Below, piece after piece: positions 1 through 14,274 of a stretch of DNA of 64,000 nucleotides. Where the stretch lies: assembly GCA_037957365.1 (NCBI GenBank), contig JARHVA010004090.1, forward strand, positions 1,296,001 through 1,360,000, read 5' to 3'. This DNA is from Torreya grandis. Its lineage: Eukaryota > Streptophyta > Pinopsida > Cupressales > Taxaceae. The stretch's first letter is position 1; every line of letters begins with the position of its first letter. A program made the translations under genes and the position numbers. The notes below the pieces were generated by a model that saw only the letters and a list, made by a program, of their open reading frames with translations, was not told the DNA's origin and searched no databases.

Positions 1-8
1 TGGGAGAT
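1..8 (+). other. Polypurine tract of Copia element A (body lies left of window)
   Basis: The purine-rich TGGGAGAT directly precedes a TG-starting LTR. The same tract, ending GTGGGAGAT, precedes the 3' LTR of the related complete element B (40237-40249, - strand). This shows that the LTR beginning at 9 is a 3' LTR and that the coding region is outside the window. Confidence 0.75.
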
Positions 9-80
9 TGTTGTGGTGTGGAGCTAAAAGCTTCAACTGTTTGCAGACACTAGAAGGAAGGATGCTAAAGAACAAGAGGA

Positions 81-195
81 ACCGGCGTTGGCAGCATGAC
101 CGACGTCGGTCACAGACAGTGGAGAAGGAAACTGGCGACGGTAGAGAATCAGTCGACGTCGGCAGCACCAAACAAGTAGGGACCGGCGTCAGTCG
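81..195 (+). promoter_or_regulatory. DRE/C-box palindrome array in LTR A (U3)
   Basis: The array holds a perfect 14-bp palindrome GACCGACGTCGGTC (98-111), followed by degenerate copies: GTCGACGTCGGC near 152 and GACCGGCGTCAGTC at 181-194. Each unit combines ACCGAC (the core of the DRE/CRT element bound by DREB/CBF factors) on both strands with GACGTC (the C-box bound by bZIP factors). It lies about 140-250 bp upstream of the TATA box. Regulation by these factors is inference from motif identity. Confidence 0.6.
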
Positions 196-333
196 CCTGT
201 GCGGTCCATAACTATTCGTTGCACAAACAGTTAGTTAGTTGAATCGAGTGTTTGCATGCTAAGGGGCTAATTTAAGTCGCGGGCTGTGTGTCTAATTTTA
301 GTATTTAGAGTTCTATTTTTGTAATCATGGGAT

Positions 334-344
334 CTTATTTATAG
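334..344 (+). promoter_or_regulatory. Putative TATA box of LTR A
   Basis: CTTATTTATAG lies in a context, GATC...TATAGACCCAT, that aligns with the TATA regions of LTR C (41185-41194) and LTR B. The U3/R boundary is expected about 30 bp downstream. Confidence 0.5.
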
Positions 345-714
345 ACCCATAAGGCATGCATTGTAATCAAGTAAGAAGGCAAGTAAAGGCATTGAAGCTA
401 GCAAGGTCAAGGAGATCAGCTGAAGCATTCAAGGAGGGATAATAACTCAGGTTTTAGAGTTGTTGTGTTGAGCAAGAGAGAGAGGGAAGAAGGTCTTGAG
501 GTGTGGCAAGCTTTTGAGGTGGAGGAAGAAGTGGCATCTTCCTTATTGTATTTTCTTCTAGTAGTATTTAATACAAGAGTGTGTATTGTCTCTCAAATTC
601 TTTGTTGTCTCAAGTTTCTAGCTACTTTATCATTCTGGTATAATTTCGTGTTTAATTGCATATAAGAAAGTAATCAATTGTGCTCTAATTGGTAGAGCTG
701 TAGATCCCCTAACA

Positions 715-1339
715 ATATGTGATATTTTCACACCTATAGTAAAAACCAATAATCAAAATTCAAGGATATAATAGAACATATAATATGTCAACCACTAATC
801 AGATGAACTAGAGAAAAATCCTCATGGAAATCTAGTTGTCAAACTTGCTATTGTGATAAGGGTTATAAAAACCACACATAGGGATGGATCTACCTCATAA
901 TAAAACCTAATAAAATGTAGGAGGGAGTGGCACATCAATCCTGACACTACAACCACCCACACAAAATAAATACCTGGGATGACCCAAAATTTGACTAGGG
1001 GAAAGGAGAAAATTAAAAAGTATCTACATGCACTTCATCTTGTGATGACTCCAACCATTCCACTAGGAAAAGGTATTTAACTAGATCATAGTCTAAATCC
1101 TCACATCATATTCAAAAATTTTGGTCTAGCATGGGTGGTCTACAAAAAAATTATATCCACATGATACACCCCACAAGGGGAAGGAACACTCTGTTTTCTC
1201 ATGCATATGAAGAGGTAGGATGTGACATCCCCACTAAAAAATAATAGATAATCAATTAGACCCTTAGTAGCGTAGTCCATAAGAAGGTTTAAGTTTTTGA
1301 TCACATACCATAACATAAAAGGCATGGGGATAGCCATAA
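715..1339. other. Non-genic gap between LTR A and LINE relic
   Basis: No recognisable domain was found in six frames. This stretch could hold the decayed ORF1 or 5' UTR of the LINE that follows, but no motif supports that. Confidence 0.4.
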
Positions 1340-1740
1340 AGCAATAGTCGCTAAAGAGATTGGTTTACAAATAAAACCCTAATTTAATTTTACTACTGGA
1401 AACTATGTTTTCTAAAAATAATGCTGAGAAACATTTGAAAAAGTGCCTTCTAGATTGGACCTTCTTGATCCAAGATGCTAATGGGAACTCTAGAGGATTA
1501 GTGCTTGGGTGGAAACCCAACATGCTTCTCCAAGCATCTATTAAGTCAAAAAACTTCATCATGGGTACTTATCACTCCAAGCAACACAATGTGGACATTG
1601 ATATTCTAAATTTCTATGCCCACTCACATAATAGATTGAACTTTTGGAATGCCTTAAAGTCAATGAACAATATAACATCTCATCATTGGAGGCTATCTAA
1701 ATTTTATGACCCACCACTCTGAAATTTAGGGAATTCATGT
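1340..1740 (+). pseudogene. LINE endonuclease relic
   Basis: The longest open stretch is 105 codons from 1405. It contains LIQDANGNSRGLVLGWKP, which matches the 'A.GNSGGL.LGW' motif of plant LINE apurinic-type endonucleases, and later a run resembling 'IYAPxxxxxRxxFWxxL' (here NFYAHSHNRLNFWNAL). The N-terminal part with the catalytic E and N residues is outside the clean reading frame. The region is broken by stops downstream near 1722, followed by decayed sequence where the 'RLDRFL' and 'SDH' motifs should be. In a working element this domain nicks target DNA to prime reverse transcription. Confidence 0.65.
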
Positions 1741-2269
1741 TAGATAGGATCCTTTAGCATCCTAATTCCTAAACTATCTGAATAACTATAGTTGAGTGGA
1801 TGTTGTTCCTTCAATTTTGGATCCCACTTGGTACAACTATCACTTGGGAATTCAAAAAATCTCAAAGAGACTAGACCATTTTTTTTATTAAATAATACCT
1901 TCTACTTTAGTTCATATATTTCAAAATTGTGAACCTAAAATAACATACTTCACATCACCATCACATTTAGCTAGAGATGGTAAATGGACTAAAATAGGCC
2001 CATAATCCTTTTAAATCCAATCCTCATTAGATGGAATATGATAATTTTCAATATTCAATCACAAATACATGGATAAAGTGCTAAATTGATCATAGTGAAC
2101 ATGTAATGATAGTTTACAATAAAATCTCTTGAGAACCAAGTCATCAATAAAAATTTCAGCTAGAAAATTTTAGGACAAAGAATAAATCATATTACAGGTG
2201 GAATATAAGATATAGGTATGTTCTAAAACATTTCAAAAGAATAATCATTGAGATGATACTCAAGGAGAT

Positions 2270-3870
2270 ACATAATTTAGAAAAGGAAAAAGCTAGGCTT
2301 CTTGCATGGTAGGAGGCTAAATGGAAAATGAAAATAAAAATCACATGGATTTTAGAGGGTGATGAAAACATAAAATTGTATCGCTATTGTGCAATGACAT
2401 AGATGACACAAAACACAATCTTGAACATTATAGATATACTTGTAATGAAATGCATGGATTTTACCACTATTTACAAGGTATTTATCATTCATTACCAGTA
2501 GATATAGAGATCCCCTCAAGGAGAATATCCTAGATATCATGGTGAAAACTACCTTATTTGATGGATGGGTTAGAGGAAAAATATGGCTTCTTCTATGAAA
2601 AATTACTATAGGGGAATTGTAGGAACACCAGTGCTAAAGGACTGGTCGGTGAAATGCTTCATTAGATTCTGGGATATTTTCGTAAGGGATATGCTATTGG
2701 TCATGGAGGATTCTCTATATTAGTTAGAATACATAATCCCTTATCCACTAATTTCATTCCAACCATTCCCAAGGATGATAACCTCACCAATTTTTATCAT
2801 TACCATGCTATATCCATTTGCAATTGCATGTACAAGATAATCTCCAAGATTATAGTAGCTCATCTCAAACATATCCTATTAGAATATATTTCCCATGAAA
2901 ATCTTGGTTTCTTGGATGACTCAAACATCTATGATGGCATTGGCACAGCCCAAGAAACCTTCCACACCATCACGACAAAATCTAGACTAGCATTCCTACT
3001 CAGATTTGGCCTCACCAAGACATTTGATTAGGTAAACTAGCTTTAATTTATGCTTATTTTAACTTAGGTTAGTTTTGTTCATTCCTTAATTAATTAAATT
3101 GAGGATTTTTATAAATATATCACATATGATGTTGCTATCAATTGATCAACCTCAAATTTATTCTCTCCCACCTAGGGATTGAGATACGGGTGCCCACTCT
3201 ACCCCCTCCTTTTTATGTTCATTATAAAAGCTCTCAGTCAACACATTATACATAAAAAAAATGTTAGAAACATTCTTAGAATCAATATGGCTTAAGATAC
3301 ATCCATTAAACACATTATTTTCATAGATGATATTCTTATCTTCAAAAATGGATCAATCCAAGAAGCCTAATTTTATGAACAAATTTTAAAAAAATTCTCT
3401 TCCACTACAAGTATGTCCATCAACCTCCAAAAAAATACCATCTACTATTTTCATCTCACCATGGCTATAAAATATCTCATTCCATTCTTTCTTTCCTTTC
3501 CTACACCTTCCATTTGTGATGGCATAAAACAATTGGGATACATTCCGAAATAAAACACTTATATGTGTGGAAATTTGAACTATCTTGAGGAAAATATCAA
3601 ACTTCACAACACTTCATGGTGCAATAGATGGATCTCCATGGTAGGCAGATTAGTCATAATCAAGCATGTATTGGAGGCAATTCTAGATTTTTGGCTATAT
3701 TTGGCCTATCTTCCAAAAATGGTATTTAACAACATTAATAAGTTATGTACTCAATTCCTTTGGACCAGAAATGAGGATCATAATAGCATACCTATGAAAA
3801 AATGGAGCATTATCTCACAACTAGAATCAACTGGAGGATGAGATATAAAATATCTTAATCTCTTTTTCTA
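2270..3870 (+). pseudogene. LINE reverse transcriptase relic
   Basis: Motifs appear in family order on the + strand. WILEGDENIKLY (near 2348) corresponds to 'W..EGD.NTKFFH'. IPTIPKDDNLTNFYHYHAIS (near 2758-2815) corresponds to 'L.PK...P..DFRPIS'. CMYKIISKIIVAHLKHIL (near 2826) corresponds to 'YKIISK.IA.RLK..L'. Next come the 'ISHENLGFL' block and LRYGCPLYPLLF (near 3180), which stands for 'LRQGCPLSPYLF'. The catalytic motif 'FADD' is degenerate as FIDDIL (near 3324). WISMVGRLVIIKHVLEAI (3632-3690) and QFLWTR (near 3755) match the thumb region. Multiple stops and frameshifts make it non-functional. The match to plant L1-type LINEs is clear even without a search. Confidence 0.85.
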
Positions 3871-4429
3871 AATAACTTACTTACAAAGGTATTAGAGGTT
3901 TTTATATAAAAAAGGACTATGGAAAAATATCTTTCTCCATGAATACATTCAACCACTGACTATTCACGATTTGATCTGAAAGTGTCATAAAATCCATGGA
4001 GGATGATCTATTTAATAGAAAGTAATTTTACATACATTTGATACCATTAGTAACTTATTGGCTTGAATTATTGGGGATGCAAATCTGATAAAAATTAGAA
4101 TGGATGCCATCTATGGTATCCCAAAATAACCACCCTTTTCAAAGAATATGAATGTAACTCTACAATAACTCTACATCCATACATTAGAATATACCTTTAG
4201 CCATACTCACAATAAAAAGTGGATATTTGATTGGATCAGTGTAGAAAAAATTAGTCTACACTGACATCATGCCCTACAAAGGGAAACATATAGGAACCAT
4301 CTTATCTTTGATAGCATTTGTTTCACATAGAGGGAAGATAAACTTTGTTAGGCTATTAATATCAAAGGACGTGATTATAAATTTTATCTAGGATATTTAT
4401 CCTTGTGCCCCCAACCTAATGACATAACT

Positions 4430-5330
4430 ATTCCATGGTGGTGGAAAGGTCAATGGAATATTAGGGAACCTACCAAATCAATTATACACTTATGGTTATC
4501 TCTCTACAACAAACTATTAAATTGTGACAAAATTTAGTGCAAGGGTTGGTGTGGACCTGATGTGTGTTTTCTGTGTAGGGATAGTGTTGAATTAATTAAC
4601 CATCTCTTTATTCATTCCCCTTCACTAGGGTAGTTTAGGATGCAACATATTATTAGTGTACTAGATCGTGTTAGGATATAGGATGACTTACATTCACTTG
4701 GGATATGTGGAATGAGAACAAAGGACTAATGAAATCACATATATGGTTACCACTATAGATTACTTGGTCTATATGGATAATAATAAAGTGATTTTTAAAG
4801 GTAAGCCTCCATCAATTATAACAAATTTCTATCATTTCAAACATTTCAAACTTCCACCAATACCACATAGGAATACACAACAATGTTACATTACTTCTCC
4901 CCATCACAAGTCAACAAAACCTCATGTGTTATATGATGGGGATTTAAGAGGTAACCGAGGTGATAGTGGTGTCAGTGGAGACCTACATTATGATGGAAAT
5001 AATATTTCTTTTAGACAAGGTACAAGTCATGGATCTAATAATAGGGATGGAATGCTAGCTATCGTCATATCACTCAATTTATCACTAAAGCATGAAGTAA
5101 CAGATTTATAAATCCTTTTAAACTCTTTTGTTATTTGTAATTAGATCAATATAAGGGTTAGATGTAACAACATCACCCTACGACATATACTAGACCACAT
5201 TTCAGCATTTTCTTCAAATTTGCATCACATCACCTTTACCCACATATCTAAAGAGTTCAACAAGGAAGTAAATAAGTTAGCAAAGGAAGCCTACAACCTA
5301 AAATATTGTAATATATACACTTTATACTCT
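4430..5330 (+). pseudogene. LINE zinc-knuckle and RNase H relic
   Basis: Near 4440-4610 the translation reads WWWKGQWNIREPTKSI, then a cysteine pair in VCFLCRDS followed by INHLFIHS. This matches the zf-RVT region 'C.LC....E...HLF..C'. An open stretch at 4743-5111 then contains LYDGDLRGNRGDSGVSGD and a later GTSHGSNNRDGMLAIVI, which match the RNase H signature 'FDGS.RGNPG.SG.GG' and 'SNN.AE..AL..GL'. The second acidic residue of the RNase H site (E in 'AE..AL') has become D or M here. C-terminal RNase H domains occur in a subset of plant LINEs. Confidence 0.75.
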
Positions 5331-5620
5331 AGTGATGATGGGAATTAGACATAGAGGGATATATCCTTCAAATAAGATGTTCTTGATTATTATCCCACTA
5401 GGATGTTGATGTGACCTGTAAATTTTTATGGGTTGAGGATCTAATTACCCATTAGGGTATTTACTATTAGACTGATCCATACCTTTACATAAGCTAAAAA
5501 TACTATGTGAGCCCTCAGACTCAGATTATACTTCTCCCATCCCTTAGGGGACTAAAATACTAGATGTATATTTTACTACAATAATAAAGACTCTAACACT
5601 TTTCTTTTTTAATATATATA

Positions 5621-8600
5621 AACCTATTTCTATTATTTATGTTATTCACCATCACTTATATGTTTTGTGTTGCATATATATATAGGAAACCCTTTAGGTG
5701 GCATGAAGTGAATCTATAATCACCATATTACATAATTCCATTTTTGGAAAGTATATCACTCTCCATACATTATTTTAATCTATTGTTCTAAAAAAATTAT
5801 GTTTTGAATTTGCATAAAAATTATGAGATTTTATAATAAAATTTTGATCCTTCATAAGTTTAGAATATATTATCTCCCTACAAATAGACATTCAATACCC
5901 TAGTTCTACATCTATGGTGATGAGGCACTATTTCTTTTGAGGCATTGAGTAGTAGGATATATAGTTATAGTGTTAGGGGTAGTTGTAGGGAAAATCTAGT
6001 TTGTGTGCTAATACAAACTATTTTTTAGGATTATATGGTCAACATTGTATGCTTATATGGATAATATTTTATACCAATATGGCCCATTTTGTTTATTTAT
6101 ATGGTCCAAACTACTATATGCTAATATGACCCATTTGTATGTAATTATGGAATAATTTTTATACAAATATATACTATCTAACATCTCTATATAAATCATG
6201 AACTATTACATTATTTTATACATGTTGGTGGTTTGGTTGGTATGTAGTAACTCTACCATCTATCTTGAATGGAAGAAGAGCTAGTAGAAATTTCCTCAAG
6301 ATCCTTGTCTACTAGGTCATGGTGAACTAGAAACCTCAATTTGTTGATGCTAGTTTTTCCATACAATGGACCTATATTAAATGCAATTTGATATGTAAAA
6401 ATTAATTTAGACTAGGAAAGACTTGTTCTATTCATATGTATCAATGAATTCCTCATTGAGAAACACTTATATTCAACATACTAGATTCAACAATTCTTTA
6501 AAAGAGGCAAGTGGGGAACATGCAATATAGATAAAATCTATAAACACTAATTACATATTGTGTTACTCTAAAACTAAACTAATCATCTATCAAAAAAATG
6601 TCAAAAGATAAAGGATATAAAGAAAGATAAATAAGCCTATATTTTAATAGAAATAAATCTAGTTCATTTGATTATATAAATCCCATGAAACCACTCTTTT
6701 TCTGACCAACATTCACACAATCATGAAAAAATATGGTGTTAAGGTCTAATAAAAATTTGGCTATAAATAAGGGTCAACACATTAATCATATAAATGAACA
6801 TATTATGAACATTAACCTCATAATCTTTCATTTTAAAAATATTTAATATAAATATCAATGTCTGAGACTCACCAATTTCAATTGAAACTACACAAATGTC
6901 TCAAACAACATATCTCATAGGAAGAGAAACCAAATAAGAAATAAAATAGAATAAAATGAACAAGGGTCTAGTTCTTATATTATAGAATTTAAATATAAAT
7001 GAACCAATCCTTCATACAATAAATACCTTGTCTTAAATAGACACCATGTCCAATGACTCCCAAGTTCAACCCACAAGCGGGGTAGTTAGGATAACTTAAC
7101 AAGTTGGTCCACCGGAGACTAACTCAGGTCTCATTCTAACCATGATTAGTGTTTCATGGGACATTCTGATTAAATCTCACTTGAAACCTACCTAGTGGAA
7201 TGCCATTAGGATATTCCTATGATTGTTAGCTAGCCATCTCACACATAGTTGGAGACCATACCTCTTCTAAGTATATTTTTTATTTTGTGTTTATTTTCAT
7301 GATCCCCATGAACATGGTATTATTAATTCAATGCCACTACATAATTTAATTTAAAATATAGGATCCAAAATTTCTCTACTGCCATAGGATGATATCATAA
7401 TTGACTGTATAGACTTAATTGGAACCATAATCTAAGTTTTAGATATAAACCATCTAGATGAGGACTATGGATGTCAAATATGAATTGAAACTATTTTAAA
7501 TAAAGTCATGCCATGTGGATGACTCTTGACACTTCACAATGTCAATGTGTCTTTGTGGGTTAAAACTTTACTATGTGGTACACTCTCAACATTCTATAAC
7601 TTGACTAAGGGCAAGTCAATTGAATTTTCTTCATATCTAATGTATCAAGATCTTATCATGTAGTGTGATCTCGATCACCCATAGATCACTCATCTTAGTT
7701 CAATATTTAAATTAGTTTAATGGATTCAATTTCATAATATTTTAACGCATAGATTCATCTTAGTTACTTTCTCAATTGCCTATCGATCTGACTATTCTAA
7801 CTGACCTTAGAGTTTAAGGAAGTGAGATGTTACCATGTGGATCCATCTCGTTCACCAAGAGAGTCAAGTGCTTAGATACCATGTAATGACAATCCTAAGG
7901 TATGAGGGAAGCATGATCATTCCAATCCTAAGCATCTAGAATATCTTTGGGTGGTATATTTGTTCCAAGTAGTTTGAAGGATTAGATAAGTGACGTATTG
8001 ACTAGTGATATCTCCTTTATCATCTTTGGCATGCAACAAAGTCAACTAGCTATTAGAGTTTGAATAAATAGAGTAGTTGTTAGTTTTCAAAATTATAATT
8101 TTTTAAAATAAAATAGCCAAGTATAAAGGATTTAAATGAATGGTAAAATATCATTACAAGAAAGAGTCACTTATTCTAAAGATTAAATAATATAATCATT
8201 ATCCATCCTAGTTTTAAAATGATGCATAAATAGACCAAAAAAGAGAATAAACCCATATAAATTATTAGAACTAAAATCTAAAGTAGTATGTTTTATAGAA
8301 AATAACTAATTCTAAAGATAGAACATCATAAACATTGAGTTATTTTAAGTTATAATATATTCAAAATGGACCAAGATCAGAGAATAAAAATAACCATATC
8401 TACAAACCTATAGTTGAATTATCCCAAGTGAAGCTAAAATTAAGAATTTTAAATGATGAAACAACATAAATAATTAGTCAAACAACTTTAAATATAGTAA
8501 AAGGGACCAACTACTGAGGCAAATACATAAAAGAAATCCTAGAAACCATTGAATAATTTGCAAATATTTAAGTCTATTTTCAGATTTGGTAGTTTTAATG

Positions 8601-9828
8601 GGCAAGATAACCATCAAATTTAAGATTTATAATTATTGATAAGGACATCAGTGTGTCCTCTACTTATCATGGTCATGTCGTGCAATAACCATTCATTTAT
8701 TTAGGTCTCTATTAGGGTTCTGATTGGGATAATAGATCTTATCGGTCTAACAAGATGATATTGTGACACTTTTCAAATATTTTGCTCATCCAGTGCCTTG
8801 TCAGGGGCTTAGAGACACATAAAACTTTCTAGGGAGTGGAGAAACATGATCATACCACTTATAAAAATCCTAATAATCTAGAATCTTGGATAGATACTAT
8901 ATGTGCACAAATAATACCAAAGCTTCAATGAAGATATATTATGCCATGTGGCATGATACCATGCATTTGAAAGGTTCAAGGCCTATTTTTCAAGCCTAAA
9001 ATGTCCTAGGGAAATTGGGAAGTAGGATCATGCCTTGCATCCTTATCTTGGGCATTTTGAAGATATCCATAAAGTGACTAAGTCCAAGAGAATCTCAGGG
9101 AAGTGAGAGAGTGACAAGTGACATCACCTCACTTATTTGAGGGTCCACTAGAAAAGAAATGACCATTAGTATGAAAAAAGGATACTAGTTTTTAGAGATC
9201 AAATACTAAGTTTGCTTGAAAATGACTAGTAGTAAGCAAAAATTAAGGTAATAGGTAGTGATATTAGCACATAAAAATAGTTATCTTTCTAAATTTTAAG
9301 CTAATTTAGACCAAAGCTTAGAAAGTGACCAACTATGAAATAGTAATAATCATAAAAACATAGCCATATAATCCTAGAATGAATTAATATTAGACCAAAC
9401 AACAAATGGAGATGTCAAAAAAAAAATATAAAATTGTTAGATTACTTGCAAAAATCCAAGGTGAAATTATCTAACAATGGAATTTTTACTGTAATTCAAA
9501 ACATGTTCCAAAATAAACCAAGACCTATCATGTTTATGCAAATTCAAATATTTCTATCAATGAAGCCTTAAATGTAAACTATTTTATAAAAAATGCATAT
9601 AATGGACATTTTATGTTTATACTTAGCTCAAAGAGTGAATCAAATATAAAATTATGAATTTGACCTCTTAAGGACCTTTCCCAATCAAACAAACAAATAA
9701 AATAGGGCCAGGATCCAAACTTGATTAAATTACAAGACCAAAATCTAGAGCAAAATTAGGTTCCATGATTTTAGTGATAAAACTAGGGCATGTTGTGCAA
9801 GCAACAACAATACATATTTAATTTTTAT
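5621..9828. other. Long unassigned AT-rich stretch
   Basis: I see no gene or domain. There are weak internal similarities. Short 'ATATGGNCCA' phrases recur at roughly 30-50-bp steps in 6045-6140. Phrases of the type 'ACCATGTGG...CTCGATCACC' and 'GGAAG.AGGATCATGCC' recur between about 7500 and 9060. These suggest a very decayed repeat, too diverged to delimit. Confidence 0.35.
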
Positions 9829-11264
9829 TGTTTTTATACTTTTTTAACCAACTAAATATATTTTATAGATTAAGGTTACTTAGATACTCATAAAATTGGT
9901 ATATAGAAATGAATAATCACAAGGGTGATAATTACATCTATAGTAGGTCAATTGGGTGCTAAATTTAGATATAAACACAAACTAAATTTCTTATGTTGAG
10001 TTATGATAAAAATAGTAAGTACAACTATGCTAGATATATAAATGACAAATAAGTAATGTACTTAGGTTGTTTTGATACCAATGTAGGTTTGGATCTAGAA
10101 TAAGCATGAAGTAAACTAGAATACAGTTCTAAAATAGTCATTGAACTCTGATTTGGATGTTTCTAGAGCTACGAACACTAAAATCATCTTGGGATGGTTA
10201 TGTCGACACTATTATTTAAACTTTATGTAAGTGTCATGTATGAAATACCTACTAGAAAAACATGTGACCACCTAGATGCTTCTGGGTTTGTATTCGCCTT
10301 TGCTCTAGTGCATTTAGATCTGGGTCATGGGTTATCGATCCTTATAAGTTTTCAAAAACCTAGTTATTCATCTTCATAGTGACCTTGGGGAAAAATGTGT
10401 TATTGGGAACATGGTAATCATATGACCCCAAATACACGTCTATCAATGAGCATTAGCTACATATCTAATACATCGAAGAGGGCCTCATGCTAATGCAGTT
10501 CTTCATTATGTGTTGGCTTATGTTTGAATCATGTAATACATGATAAGAAAGAACATTATTGACCTAACTTGTAACTTGGAAAATATAACTCTTGGGTTTC
10601 TCATTTAGAAATTTTGACCTATAGATGTGTTTCCCCTATGAATAATAGATAAATATGAATGAATAGGTAAGATTTAATCAATCGAATTCTTTTTGGTATG
10701 AATGTTAGGTTTTTCATGAAAAATGAATGAGGGTTGATATTTTATATATATATCAATCCCTTTGGAGAAGTAGCTTGTAGTAAATCACTTTAGATGACCA
10801 TTCAGATGTGTTTCATTTGAAAATCGGATGACTTTAGGGAACTAGACACTTATATTAGGCTAGGACACTAACATTGATGTAGGTGTCTATCTTAAACATT
10901 ATTTTCTATGGAGTAAGAAAGAAAGTACATACTCAAAACTAACAGAGGAGGAAGATAAGTAGGTTTTAAGCATTCTAGTCAAAATAAAGGGCCTAATTCA
11001 TTAGGACAATATTAGTTAGACTAAGAAATAGTCCAAGGATCATGCGATAGAGTAGATGTAAGACTTTAGAAAGTGGGAAAGGTCTAAAACTAGGAGGAAG
11101 AACAAAGGTCTGAGCTTTCTAAGTGTACAAGACTAAGGTGCTATATAATATAGAAATAATGTCTAAATTTTCTTCTTATTTAATCTTGTAATGGATTTAT
11201 AAGTTTAAATGAAAGGAATACATAATTGGGTGTGTATATCGTAACATGTATTTTCGTGATCCCA
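9829..11264 (-). repeat. Terminal direct repeat of F (3' LTR by protease orientation)
   Basis: This repeat aligns along its length with 22825-24264. Landmarks shared in order include 'AAGGGTGATAAT', 'CAATTGGGTGCTAAA', 'GTAATGTACTTAG', 'CTGATTTGGATG', 'TGTGACCACCTA' and 'GGAACTAGACACTTA'. Identity by eye is roughly 75-80 percent, so the pair is old. No stable coding frame is seen. Confidence 0.75.
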
Positions 11265-11499
11265 ACTTGAGTTATTTGTTGGTCACTTACCTACAACCAA
11301 GAACATGGTACAATGTATAATTAGTACATATAATCTAGAATTGAAAGATTAAAATTGAAATATCAAGGTTTAGGAGTACATCTATGTGTCGATGTAATTA
11401 CCTTTTCTATTAGAAAGATTATTTTGAAAATATGTATCATTGTAAAGATGTAGAACTAATATTAGGATAAATATATATAAATCTGTAAAGTGCATATAT

Positions 11500-14269
<2,770 letters not shown>

Positions 14270-14274
14270 AGTTT
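14270..14274. repeat. Target-site duplication of solo LTR G (left)
   Basis: AGTTT is repeated exactly at 17305-17309, directly outside the TG...CA ends of G. Confidence 0.65.

Larger units (their letters stand above)
9..714 (+). mobile_element. 3' LTR of Copia element A
   Basis: This 706-bp LTR begins TGTTGTGG and ends CCCCTAACA. It is related to the LTRs of elements B and C: shared GTGGAGCTAAAAGCTTCA near the start, a shared GGCATCTTC block before the end, and a shared final TAGATCCCC-type segment. It carries a DRE/C-box palindrome array in U3 and a TATA box. Just before its end, AATTGGTAGAGC resembles a primer-binding site with a 3-base deletion, a fossil feature also present in B and C. 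The base after position 714 starts non-LTR sequence, and the expected left target duplication is outside the window. The type and orientation are secure, but the exact first base is less certain. Confidence 0.85.
1340..5620 (+). mobile_element. Degenerate LINE (non-LTR retrotransposon) with C-terminal RNase H
   Basis: Conceptual translation on the + strand, crossing many stops and frameshifts, gives the usual plant LINE ORF2 order: endonuclease (about 1340-1740), pre-RT 'EGDENIKLY' motif (near 2355), reverse transcriptase (about 2640-3860), zinc-knuckle region (about 4440-4620) and RNase H (about 4900-5310). The 3' boundary is a guess, since no clear poly-A tail or target duplication is visible. 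ORF1 was not recognised. The spacing is close to that of a full-length element, so this is an old, mostly undeleted insertion. Confidence 0.8.

Noticed and set aside
715..719. Target duplication for element A
   Set aside because: The left flank is outside the window. ATATG has no partner to compare.
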